DNA from: Farysia itapuensis | Lineage: Eukaryota; Basidiomycota; Ustilaginomycetes; Ustilaginales; Ustilaginaceae | DNA: 64,000 nucleotides | Direction: 5' to 3' | Assembly (NCBI GenBank): GCA_023212645.1 | Contig: JALBYC010000023.1 | Coordinates: 62,001 to 126,000 of the forward strand | Made by a program: the position numbers and the translations under genes | Shown here: one piece after another, positions 30,449 through 39,613 of the stretch | Position numbering within the stretch: the first letter of the stretch is position 1 | How the letters are laid out: each line of letters opens with the position of its first letter | Notes under the pieces: generated by a model | The model's database searches: none | What the model was told of the DNA's origin: nothing | The model's input: the letters and a program-made list of their open reading frames with translations, nothing else

Positions 30449-33400
30449 CTAACGAATAGTGACGGGTGCGATCTCGGTGACAGTGACAGGAGGCTTGCTT
30501 GGTTGGTGTAAGGGATTGCGTGCTTCTGTATTGGCGACACTGCGTAGACTTTTGGTTACTGTAGCAGGTACCACCTGGACTCGTTCGGCGCCGTTCCGTG
30601 TGTACGTCTCGCAGGTCACACTGCTTCGTTCTTCTGCCGGTGACTGTGCGTGAGGCGGTCGGACGACATCGACAGGCCGCACCAACACAGTCGGCAGAGT
30701 CAAAGACCCTGTCTTGAGCGGGATCAGCGTCAGCTGTATTTGGAAAGGCTCGACTTTCGCAGCTAGCTCGGTCGGAATGTCACCATCAGCCGAAAGCGTA
30801 GGGTCAATCTGGGCAACGAAAACACCTCGTTTCGGCCCACTAACGAGCCAATTTTCAAAGTCAGGCACTATATCGTATACCATCTGGCTTTGCGACTCCT
30901 CCAACCCATTACGCGAAGCTGCCCATAGAGTCGATGAGCGTATGCTGATCACCAGCGTAGCAGGCTGACCAACCACGAGTGATGCTTTATGGCCAGGGAA
31001 AGGACCACCTTGATCCACTACTGCCGCTGCCGCCGAAGCGGACGACGCAATGTCGATCGACACAATGTGCACAAAGTCCATTGTCGGAACTTCTACCGGG
31101 ATCGTAAGCTTGCGCCATATGCCTTCTGCGGGGTCCTTAGCGTGTATTTCCGGCGCGCCGACTTCTTCTAGCACATGCTGTATCAGAGTGGAGATCTCGA
31201 TACTGGCCCCATGACCCCAGCTGCTTTGCTCGCGAACCCACCAATTGGCGTCAAAAGCACCGGTGCGAACCTCTGAAGCAATCGAGTAAGCAGGCAGATT
31301 GAGTCGATCGCCCACATAAGCTGCAAGGACTGTGTCTAGAAGCCTCCGTGTCGGCGTTGAAGGAGCCAACACGGCTAAGGCCTCACCCTGCTCGGCGATG
31401 AGCCGATCCAATGTCGCCAGCGACAAGGCAACAGCGTCTTCCTTGAGTGTGCAGAATTCGACCGAGAGACGGAGACGTGGCGTTGACGGTTCCCCGTGAC
31501 CTGACGAAGCGTCTTTGGTAATGCGGAAAACATAGGTCGACGGTTGACGAGGAGTGACCGTATTTTGTCGTACTGAGTTGCAGGAGGCTACGGAATACTG
31601 CCTTCCAGGTCTAGAGCTTTTGTCGCTATCTCCATCGAGCGCGAGGTTTACAGGTCGGAGGCGCAAACTACCACCTCCTCCTGTGGCAGAAATTGTGAAT
31701 TTAGATAACAGGCAAGATGCCCGGAAAAAGTCTTGCACATTGACGCCGAGTGGCAACATTGTGTTGACTGTTGCTGACTTCCTTAGTGTTCGTTGTTTTC
31801 CTCCGGCATAACGGCCATCTCCTTGTGCGGACGCAGCCACGTACGAAATAGTAACAATGGTTGACAAAGAACCAGTCTCTACGAGTGTAACAAGAGGGAC
31901 AAGGAATGTGTTCGTCGTACCGCGGGCCAAGCCTTTGACAAAGATACATGCTGTCGAAGAGCTGCCGGTGACAATGCTGGCGTTTGAGGAGTCAGTCGAA
32001 ACTAGCTTGGCAGACTTGTGATCGATCGCTAGTCTGTCATCGACAGAGTTTCGGACTGTGATCTCGGCAGACTCGATAGCATTTCTGCCTGCATAAATCT
32101 TGACTTCCACCATGCGAGGCTGATCGAGGTCGATTCGTCGTGGCAGCTCGAGGGATACATCAACCGAAGCTCCGTCCTTCGGGATTCTTATCGCCTTCGG
32201 ACGGCTATCGCTTGTGGCACTCGTACCGGGATATTGAAAGATGAGCTTGGACACTCGAATCTGTGTCACGTCTACGGAGAAGCTACCCCAAGCCGGGTTT
32301 AGACAAAACAGCTCCAGCTTTGTAACACCAGGCTGTAGTGTGGTCTTCGACGATGTGAACCAGAGGTCGTTCTTGCTCGCCGAGGTCAGGCAAACGCGTA
32401 CGTCGTCCACCTCTTGTGCAAACGGAAAAGAGGAGAAGACAGTGACCGAGAGCAAGGATCCATCCTCGGCCTTTACAAGCTTGGCCCGAGTATCCGCAAC
32501 CGAAACTGAGAAGAGAGGGAATGCCAGAATGGGAATCTCTCTTTCGGACGCAGCAGAAGCTGCTCGCAAACCTTGCAAAAGGTACTCGGGACGATGCCAT
32601 TTGTGCAACACACTGTCGGTACTTTGCTGCGCCGACTGAGTCGAAGCCAGCTTGAGCGCCGCCAACACGTAGCTTATCCAAGTATGGTCTCGAGATTTTG
32701 ACAGTCGATCATGGCACTCGAGCTGCATAGCCAAAGTGTGCATCTCTAACGTACCAAATTTGCAGTCCGCGAAGAATTCCGTCAGAGAGATGAAACTGCT
32801 GTATGCAGTTTCATACCTGTGTCTATAAAAGTCAAAAGAAGCAAGAACTGTCTTGATCCGGAGGAAGCTGCGTTGACGGGACGGCGTGTTCCAGCCGGCC
32901 AAGATCCGCTCGCACAAAGCAAGATACTGTGAATCGAAGTATTCTTGAGACTCGATGGCCTGAACTAGCTCTGGCCTAGAAGGCGCTTTAAGGGTCGTGT
33001 CTTCTTGCGCTGCCGAATCCCGAGTATTTTCAGTGCTGTTGTTCTGCACTGCAAAGGATGGCATAGCAAAGGGCTCGGAAGCTGGAAGGTGACCAGCATG
33101 GATGCCAATACGATCGAGCTGCCTGCGTGCCAGGTCGAGCAGCTCAGACTTGTTGGAGTGAAAAGCAGGAGTGAGCTGGTCATCCACCGCAGTCATATTG
33201 CTGTGCCCACGTAGAATTAAGCACGCCTGACACTGCTCGACCACGTCAAGCGCAGCGGAGAACATCCATGACTCGATCCACTGCTTGCTCAGCCGCTGAT
33301 TTTGTTGCAGCATGCGACCCACAGCTCCGATAAAAAGGGGGGCCTCCCTCATGACGGCAGCCACACGTCCCATCTTGGCCAGCAAGACGGACTTGCGCGC

Positions 33401-34720
33401 AAACAGGTAGCAACGGAAATCGAACAGGGAGATCTCGCGTCGGCGAATCAGGTCCTGGTATGGCTTCTTTGAAACATCAAGTAGCGGCAGAGAGTCGTCA
33501 TTGACACCGTCGCCGCCGACAGGTGCAAAGGCGACGGCTCCATTTTGCATGGCGCTGGTGAAATTCTGCTCGAGATCTTCATACTGTCCAACTGCATCAT
33601 CTTTGAGACCGACACCTTCCAAGGTACGAGCCAGAGAATCTTTGGCCAGAAAGTAGCTGCAAAAGTCCCAGCTTTGTTGGCCACGTGTCGCGCTGCATCG
33701 TAAAATCTCATCCTCCTGCGCTTCGACGGTGGTAGTAAAGGTAGCCGAAGCAGCTTCTTTCATCTTTGTTAGCAGTTCAGCCCAGATGGTAGGGTCCATA
33801 GAATGTAAGCCTGGTCTGCCCAACGGTATTGAAGAGACTGGCGGAAGGCGTGTAAGCTGTATCACATGCTCCTTTTTGGACGTGTTGAAGTCAGCCTTTA
33901 TCTTTTCAAGCACAGTAGCCTTTGCCTTAGTGATCAGTCGACCCATTCCGCTTTTTGGCTCCGGAGTAGAGCTACCCAGGGTGCCGAGTCCATTCACTCC
34001 GGCTCCCTCCGGCGGAGTGATGAGTACTATCAGGTACTCCGGCTCTGACGGAAAGCTGGGCAGCAGACTCGCAGATTGTATCGGCACGGCTGAGGCTGGC
34101 GTCTGAGGGCTTGAGCTAATGTCTACTCCCTTCTGAGGCGTGCCTGGACGAACGGGTGGGGTTTCAGAACGACCAAACGTGAAAGAGCTCTTGCCAGCTT
34201 GGGCAAGTACTGGACTTTTGGAGGATGAATGTGCGACGGCAGCTGCCTGCTGATTATGAAAAAATGAGAGACTGCTGATCCAGGATCGGATCTCGTTGCG
34301 AACGGTGACCCGGTAGTGCTCACTATCATCGCATACTACCAAGTAGAGATGCACGAATGGTCGAGCAAGAAGCTCTGTAGATGCAGGTTGCTCAAAGTAG
34401 CCAGGATCGCCCCTCCATCGCTTGATCTCGTCAGTCAGGGGCTTGAGAGTTACGTCGAGATTTTGGATTGTGCGTATCGTAGCTCCCGGAACTAGAGACG
34501 GTCCAGAAGCTGTTTTGTTCTGCTGAGCTGCCCTAGAAGCGAAGCTGTCCAGCGTAGCTTGACTGGGCCGCCAGTGCAAATTGCGAAGAGGAAGCTGTTG
34601 CTGGAGCAAGGCAGTAAAGTGGGGGGTGAGTGGTGCCGAAAGCACTGCAGGAGATGCTGCATATGTGACTGTGATCCTCTCCCCCCTTTCATCCGCTCCA
34701 AAGAGAGAAGATTCGGACAT
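30449..34720 (-). CDS. TRS130: TRAPP-II subunit Trs130/TRAPPC10
   Basis: This is the large TRAPP-II-specific subunit Trs130 (TRAPPC10). TRAPP-II is the Golgi exchange factor for Ypt31/Rab11-type GTPases. The single exon encodes 1423 residues. The N-terminus carries the family pattern LPLRNLHWRPSQATLDSF followed by IRTIQNLDVTLKPLTDEIKR and PFVHLYLVVCDDSEHYRVTV. The middle is helical (WDFCSYFLAKDSLARTLEGV; DLIRRREISLFDFRCYLFAR). The C-terminal half is rich in beta strands, as in the Ig-like tail of TRAPPC10. There is no membrane segment. It overlaps no neighbour but shares a 190-bp divergent promoter with the MFS gene. The assignment rests on the N-terminal signature and overall architecture. 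Confidence 0.88.
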   Translation of the reverse strand: MSESSLFGADERGERITVTYAASPAVLSAPLTPHFTALLQQQLPLRNLHWRPSQATLDSFASRAAQQNKTASGPSLVPGATIRTIQNLDVTLKPLTDEIKRWRGDPGYFEQPASTELLARPFVHLYLVVCDDSEHYRVTVRNEIRSWISSLSFFHNQQAAAVAHSSSKSPVLAQAGKSSFTFGRSETPPVRPGTPQKGVDISSSPQTPASAVPIQSASLLPSFPSEPEYLIVLITPPEGAGVNGLGTLGSSTPEPKSGMGRLITKAKATVLEKIKADFNTSKKEHVIQLTRLPPVSSIPLGRPGLHSMDPTIWAELLTKMKEAASATFTTTVEAQEDEILRCSATRGQQSWDFCSYFLAKDSLARTLEGVGLKDDAVGQYEDLEQNFTSAMQNGAVAFAPVGGDGVNDDSLPLLDVSKKPYQDLIRRREISLFDFRCYLFARKSVLLAKMGRVAAVMREAPLFIGAVGRMLQQNQRLSKQWIESWMFSAALDVVEQCQACLILRGHSNMTAVDDQLTPAFHSNKSELLDLARRQLDRIGIHAGHLPASEPFAMPSFAVQNNSTENTRDSAAQEDTTLKAPSRPELVQAIESQEYFDSQYLALCERILAGWNTPSRQRSFLRIKTVLASFDFYRHRYETAYSSFISLTEFFADCKFGTLEMHTLAMQLECHDRLSKSRDHTWISYVLAALKLASTQSAQQSTDSVLHKWHRPEYLLQGLRAASAASEREIPILAFPLFSVSVADTRAKLVKAEDGSLLSVTVFSSFPFAQEVDDVRVCLTSASKNDLWFTSSKTTLQPGVTKLELFCLNPAWGSFSVDVTQIRVSKLIFQYPGTSATSDSRPKAIRIPKDGASVDVSLELPRRIDLDQPRMVEVKIYAGRNAIESAEITVRNSVDDRLAIDHKSAKLVSTDSSNASIVTGSSSTACIFVKGLARGTTNTFLVPLVTLVETGSLSTIVTISYVAASAQGDGRYAGGKQRTLRKSATVNTMLPLGVNVQDFFRASCLLSKFTISATGGGGSLRLRPVNLALDGDSDKSSRPGRQYSVASCNSVRQNTVTPRQPSTYVFRITKDASSGHGEPSTPRLRLSVEFCTLKEDAVALSLATLDRLIAEQGEALAVLAPSTPTRRLLDTVLAAYVGDRLNLPAYSIASEVRTGAFDANWWVREQSSWGHGASIEISTLIQHVLEEVGAPEIHAKDPAEGIWRKLTIPVEVPTMDFVHIVSIDIASSASAAAAVVDQGGPFPGHKASLVVGQPATLVISIRSSTLWAASRNGLEESQSQMVYDIVPDFENWLVSGPKRGVFVAQIDPTLSADGDIPTELAAKVEPFQIQLTLIPLKTGSLTLPTVLVRPVDVVRPPHAQSPAEERSSVTCETYTRNGAERVQVVPATVTKSLRSVANTEARNPLHQPSKPPVTVTEIAPVTIR

Positions 34721-34910
34721 GTTCGCCTAGCAGAGGCGCCTGCTCTGTGTTGGTTGAAGCGTGGTTGGACGCGAGGGGAAGCCAACACCAGCGAGCCCAA
34801 GTCCGACTTCCGAGATTTGAACATGAACTTCAACGCTTTTCCTCCACGCCTCCACACGGCAAACAGAGGCCAATTGTGTTTCAAGACGCTGACTCGCCCG
34901 CCATCTCAAG
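34721..34910. promoter_or_regulatory. Divergent promoter between TRS130 and MFS transporter
   Basis: There are 190 bases between two outward-facing start codons. No recognisable motif cluster; it must serve both genes. Confidence 0.45.
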
Positions 34911-37385
34911 ATGGAAAGGACTAACGCGCGGGAGTCAAAGCTATCTCCTGCGTCGCAAGCGCGCAAGCCGTTAGGTAATCGCAATGACTCGCAGCAGTCT
35001 CGGGTCTCGACTGCTGGCACAGAAGCCACGCTTACCGACACAGACGATGGCTCTGAAGCGACAGCGCCAGCACAAACTATCAGGGATGTGTCTCTCGCGT
35101 TCAGATCCGGACTGCCAAGCCCCTACCATATGGCTGTAGTCACTCTCTTGGGCAGTCTAGCCAGCGGTATGCCTTTGGCCTCGATGTTCAAGGTCTACAC
35201 ATACATTATCTGCGAAGTATACGACCCTACAATCCGGGACGAGCCGCTGAATAAAAATACGGCGTCAGCTGCCATGAAGCTGCCACCAGCACCGGAGCTC
35301 CCAAATCCTCCGCGGTGCTCGTTACCGTGGGTCCAGAAATCAACTTCCTCGTACTCGGCAGCCATGGTCACAACAGGCGCACTCCTCGGATTGATGACAC
35401 TGTCTCGAGCTTCTACTATGACGAGGAGATTCGGACGAAAACCTCTGCTCGTGATTGCTCACATCGTCATCGCTCTGTCCATCTTGGTGTTTAGACTCGC
35501 TGTCTATCTGCCTCCTTATGCGGGAGCCGCTGTATTGTTTGGCGCCGTTGTCATCTCTGAAGCTTCGGCTGGCGCGCCTCTCCGCATTGCCCTACAGAAT
35601 TATGTCGTTGACACCACTTCAGAGGCTCAGAGAGCAGGGGCCCTCAGCTTCATTGAAGGATTTGGTCAAGTTGGTGCATTTCCGTCAAGTGCGCTCGGTG
35701 GCATCATTGCCAGCTTCACAGGCCATTTCTTTGCGCCCTTCTATGCCGACTGCGCGCTGATGCTGATTGCCATTGCCTACTTGCTCCTGATTGTCCCCGA
35801 AAGCAAACGTAATGCGGAGCACACTTTTGTAGACAACTGGCTTCATTCCGACGACGTTGAACAAGATTCTCCGAACGGTAGTCGCTCTGCCGGTCCGGAA
35901 GAAGAAACGCAAAATGTAGGTTCTACAGATGACGTCTCTGAAGGTGCCTCGAACGCCACCCGGTCCACCACGCATGCAGAGAACGATACTTCCAAGCTCA
36001 AGTGGCGGTCTCGTCTTCGCGCCATGAACTTTCTGCGTCCTCTGGCCATCTTTTTACCTCAGAGACGACAGTATGCGCCAATGACGGCTGAAGACGCCGT
36101 CGATGCTCCAATTGCTCACCAAACCCAGCCTCCGGATGCTCATCACAACGCCAAGCTCTCTACCGCGGTCCACAAGATACAGACCAGATTTGATTTTCGC
36201 TTGCTGAATCTCGCAGCTGTAGTTGTCTTCGAGGAAACCTATCAGGCCTTCATGGTCCCGCTCTTGCTGCTGTACAACAGTGAGCGATTCGGCTTTGATG
36301 TATTGCAGAATAGCTCTTTGATCAGCATCTTGCAAGGTACAAGAGCTTTGTTCTTGACTGCAGTGTTTCCACCAGCGGTAGCGCTTGCCCGAAGGTATGT
36401 TGCCAAGGTCGGGCTGGCTAGGCGTCGGAAGCGGGTGCAGAAGCTCAAAGCTAGTGCACGACAAAGACGCAAGGCTTCAGCTGAAGAAGCTGTTGCTGTC
36501 AAGCCGAGCAATAAGCAGACCACAGCAAAGACAGATGAAAGGGCACTTCTTTTACGCAGTCCGTCTTCTACGACCAAGTACGGAGGTGTTGCGGCAAGAG
36601 ACTATGGAAGCAGCTCTGGAGCCGGCCCTTCTGAGCCACAAGGTGCACCGGTGGAAGCGAGACCAGCTCGCAGACGGCCCTCGTACCAATCGGCTGCCTC
36701 ACTTGGCTACTCTCATCTCGCCAGCACAAGACGAGTGCCTGGTAGCTCACAATTCACGATCAGCAGTAGCGAGTGGGCAACACACTCTATTTTCGCTAGC
36801 ACGCCCGCCGAGCTCATCAAGCGAATTCAACGGGGAAAGCTCGACATTTGTGTCATGCTGACATCCTACGTGATGGCACTTGTTTCGTTTCTCATGCTGG
36901 CCAGCACAGGCAAGGCGCCGCACGCTCCGCTGCCTTCTCAGAACGAGCCTGCGACTCTTACAGCCGCTCAAGATGGTACCTGGTGGAAAACGCCTTGGAC
37001 ACCCCTGGTGATTTCCATCGTATTGCTCGAGCTCTCTGCAGGCTCCACATCCATACGCACGGCTTTGATTGTCAATGCTGTGACGGAAGAGGATCAGACC
37101 AAGGCTCTCGCCGCTCACCAAATCCTCGTCACGGTGGTTGCAGCCGTAGTGCCCCTCCTCACTTCGCTCGTCTTTGGTGCTGCGCTGGAACGCGGCCACC
37201 CGGAGCTGATCTGGCTCTTCAAAGCACTTTTTGCCGCTCTAGCTGCACTTGGCGCCTTAGGTCTTTTCTGGAGTCATTCCGGCTTTTACGAGAGAGCTCA
37301 CGATGGGAATTCAGATCCTGATAGCGACAGCGACGACGATGACACTTCAGACAACGAGCCGGATACAGATAGAGCACAAATATGA
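34911..37385 (+). CDS. Major facilitator superfamily transporter
   Basis: This 824-residue single-exon membrane protein has MFS architecture. A hydrophilic N-terminus of about 75 residues precedes TM1 (MAVVTLLGSLASGMPLASMF). A long loop follows, then helices around SAAMVTTGALLGLMTLS and the MFS loop motif TRRFGRKPLLV, then LFGAVVISEASAGAPLRIAL and further helices to about 305. A roughly 120-residue cytosolic loop separates the halves. The second half holds LLNLAAVVVFEETYQAFMVP and, after another long basic loop (about 500-640), VMLTSYVMALVSFLMLAS, PLVISIVLLELSAGSTSIRT and ELIWLFKALFAALAALGALG. The C-terminus is Asp/Ser-rich. The substrate cannot be predicted; loops are unusually long for the family. 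Confidence 0.85.
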   Translation: MERTNARESKLSPASQARKPLGNRNDSQQSRVSTAGTEATLTDTDDGSEATAPAQTIRDVSLAFRSGLPSPYHMAVVTLLGSLASGMPLASMFKVYTYIICEVYDPTIRDEPLNKNTASAAMKLPPAPELPNPPRCSLPWVQKSTSSYSAAMVTTGALLGLMTLSRASTMTRRFGRKPLLVIAHIVIALSILVFRLAVYLPPYAGAAVLFGAVVISEASAGAPLRIALQNYVVDTTSEAQRAGALSFIEGFGQVGAFPSSALGGIIASFTGHFFAPFYADCALMLIAIAYLLLIVPESKRNAEHTFVDNWLHSDDVEQDSPNGSRSAGPEEETQNVGSTDDVSEGASNATRSTTHAENDTSKLKWRSRLRAMNFLRPLAIFLPQRRQYAPMTAEDAVDAPIAHQTQPPDAHHNAKLSTAVHKIQTRFDFRLLNLAAVVVFEETYQAFMVPLLLLYNSERFGFDVLQNSSLISILQGTRALFLTAVFPPAVALARRYVAKVGLARRRKRVQKLKASARQRRKASAEEAVAVKPSNKQTTAKTDERALLLRSPSSTTKYGGVAARDYGSSSGAGPSEPQGAPVEARPARRRPSYQSAASLGYSHLASTRRVPGSSQFTISSSEWATHSIFASTPAELIKRIQRGKLDICVMLTSYVMALVSFLMLASTGKAPHAPLPSQNEPATLTAAQDGTWWKTPWTPLVISIVLLELSAGSTSIRTALIVNAVTEEDQTKALAAHQILVTVVAAVVPLLTSLVFGAALERGHPELIWLFKALFAALAALGALGLFWSHSGFYERAHDGNSDPDSDSDDDDTSDNEPDTDRAQI

Positions 37386-37829
37386 TGCCGCAGTCTCTCA
37401 ACATGCACTGCTTAACGGCGTCGACACATCGATACCACATTTAATTTCAAGAGAGGAGCAGTAGGGCATCGAGTAGCTTCGGGATTTGAGTAAGATTGCC
37501 GGTGGGAGTGTGAAAATGGCCCTTCAAGTTTTTTGAAAGAGAAGAAATCGCGGTTTGTATTCGGCTGTGCCTGTCGGTGTTTGTATTCTTGGTTCACCGG
37601 GAGAAGAAATCGAATTGGAAAAGTCGATCAATCGGAAGCTGGTGCAAGTCGGTACAAGTCGGTAAGAGTCCTGCGTTGGACATTCTCACCCCACGTCACC
37701 CATCCCTGTCCTTGTTGGCAACAGCTGCTCCGTTCAGCTTGGTATTGGCCGCTTGATTGCTGGCTTTTCTGCATTGTTTTGAGTTCAGTCAGGTCCACTT
37801 GTAGCAGCAGTGCACAAGAAAGTTCCGCC
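37386..37829 (+). promoter_or_regulatory. Leader and promoter of the mitochondrial carrier gene
   Basis: This is about 440 bases upstream of ATG 37830. It contains a six-codon uORF starting at ATG 37516, and three imperfect copies of a 10-mer (GGTRCAAGTC-like) at 37641-37670, the third resembling a splice donor (GGTAAGAGTC). The carrier frame is open upstream but lacks an in-frame ATG. The gap is too small to hold an EF-hand-containing exon set. Confidence 0.4.
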
Positions 37830-39323
37830 ATGTCGCGCTTCTTTACCCCCATGTTTCGCCCCATTCAGTGCGAGGAGGCCGCCTCGTCAACGCCAGGGGG
37901 CGACCAAGCGGTAGCAACCAGCGGCGAAGGCGTCAAGAAACAGGGCTACTACTGGATTCCACACTTACCGGGTGAAGGTCGCTTCGTCGTCAATGCCCGC
38001 GTCTACTCACGTCAAGATGCCGACCCCATGTTCCAGTCGCATCTGGAGCGCTTCAGGCAAGAGGTCCAAGCTTCGTCGCCTGGAATGCTGTCCTACAAGA
38101 CATCCGTTGTCCGCGGCGCGACAGACCGAGAGAACTTGGTCTGCCACGATCTTTATATATCCGATGATCTCGAAGCACATCCAATTCCTCCGCCCAAGGA
38201 AGAGCGTGAGGAAGCCGCGGCTGCCAAACTCAAAGAGCTCAAAGATCGAGCCAGAGAGAAGCCAGTCAAGAATGTCCTGACAGAGATTGCAAAGTCCATG
38301 TACAGCTTTGGTCTTGGTGGTATTGCCGGCTCGGTAGGCGCTACACTTGTTTACCCCATCGATCTGGTCAAGACACGGATGCAGAACCAACGTTCTGCCG
38401 TTGTCGGAGAGCCACTCATGTACAAGAACTCGATCGATTGCGTGAAGAAAGTGTTTCGGAATGAAGGCTTCAGAGGATTCTACTCGGGTTTGGGGCCCCA
38501 GCTACTCGGCGTAGCTCCGGAGAAGGCCATCAAACTCACCGTCAACGACCTGATCCGAGGACATGCCAAAGATCCAGTGAGCGGTGCCATCACTCTACCG
38601 TGGGAATTACTGGCTGGTGGAGCGGCTGGTGGATGCCAAGTCGTCTTCACCAACCCGCTCGAAATTGTCAAGATCCGTCTCCAAGTGGCAGGAGAGATTG
38701 CCAAGTCGGAGGGGGCTGACCGCGTTGCCCGAGGTGCTGTTCACATTGTCCGCCAGCTCGGATTGGTCGGTCTGTACCGAGGCGCATCAGCGTGTTTGCT
38801 GCGAGACATTCCCTTCTCAGCCATCTACTTCCCTGCCTACGCGCATTTGAAAAAGGACACATTCAACGAGGGCAAGGACGGGAAGAAGCTTGGATTTGGC
38901 GAGGTACTCGCATCAGCAGCCATTGCTGGTATGCCCGCAGCATTCCTTACCACACCAGCCGATGTAATCAAGACTCGTCTGCAAGTCGAAGCGCGAAAAG
39001 GTCAGGCAACCTACAAGGGCATCACTGACTGTTTCACCAAAATCTTGGCCGAAGAAGGCCCCAGAGCGTTTTACAAGGGGTCGTTGGCGCGTGTATTGCG
39101 ATCCTCCCCTCAATTTGGTGCTACACTGGTTGCCTACGAATATCTGCAAAAGTTCTTCCCGTATCCATTCGCTGACAAAGAGGTGGCCGATATTCTCAAA
39201 GATGGTGTGCCGCACGAGGACCCATCGAGAACACATGCCAGACGCGCACTTCAGCTCCTGCTTGAGATGCACGATGACTTTGGTCAACCTGTGCCTCTCA
39301 ACCCCGAAGCCGCACCAAAGTAG
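37830..39323 (+). CDS. Aspartate/glutamate-type mitochondrial carrier with ABM-like N-terminal domain
   Basis: The 497-residue protein from ATG 37830 ends in a complete three-repeat mitochondrial carrier. The signature loops are [27 protein letters not shown] and [15 protein letters not shown]. The opening [20 protein letters not shown] and repeat spacing resemble the aspartate/glutamate carriers (AGC/aralar/citrin). Those carriers usually have a calcium-sensing EF-hand N-terminus, absent here. Instead residues 45-115 read [20 protein letters not shown], then a helix, [12 protein letters not shown], and [17 protein letters not shown]. That is the strand-helix-PGxLSY-strand layout of antibiotic-biosynthesis-monooxygenase (ABM, dimeric alpha/beta barrel) domains. 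A Lys/Glu helix links the parts. The carrier identity is firm; the AGC subclass is likely and the ABM call is pattern-based. Confidence 0.85.
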   Translation: MSRFFTPMFRPIQCEEAASSTPGGDQAVATSGEGVKKQGYYWIPHLPGEGRFVVNARVYSRQDADPMFQSHLERFRQEVQASSPGMLSYKTSVVRGATDRENLVCHDLYISDDLEAHPIPPPKEEREEAAAAKLKELKDRAREKPVKNVLTEIAKSMYSFGLGGIAGSVGATLVYPIDLVKTRMQNQRSAVVGEPLMYKNSIDCVKKVFRNEGFRGFYSGLGPQLLGVAPEKAIKLTVNDLIRGHAKDPVSGAITLPWELLAGGAAGGCQVVFTNPLEIVKIRLQVAGEIAKSEGADRVARGAVHIVRQLGLVGLYRGASACLLRDIPFSAIYFPAYAHLKKDTFNEGKDGKKLGFGEVLASAAIAGMPAAFLTTPADVIKTRLQVEARKGQATYKGITDCFTKILAEEGPRAFYKGSLARVLRSSPQFGATLVAYEYLQKFFPYPFADKEVADILKDGVPHEDPSRTHARRALQLLLEMHDDFGQPVPLNPEAAPK

Positions 39324-39613
39324 CACTAGAACAGTGCTGTCCTTCCCTATGTTTTCATCCTTGCAATTAATCTCACTCTGTCTCAATGCAGAACAAAGTC
39401 TTTTGATGTTTGCGGGATGCGTCCCCGATGTTGCCTCGGATAAATTGGGTAAATTTTAAGCGTTCCGCGTTATCTGCTGCCAGTTTGGACAACGTCAAAC
39501 ATCCTTCTCGCATCTGTCGTTCTGCTCTTCCACGTCGCGGCGTCGGTCACACTTCTCTCGGCAGCAGTTTGATCGATCTGCTGATGAATTGCAGTACTCC
39601 GTAGCATCGAGCC

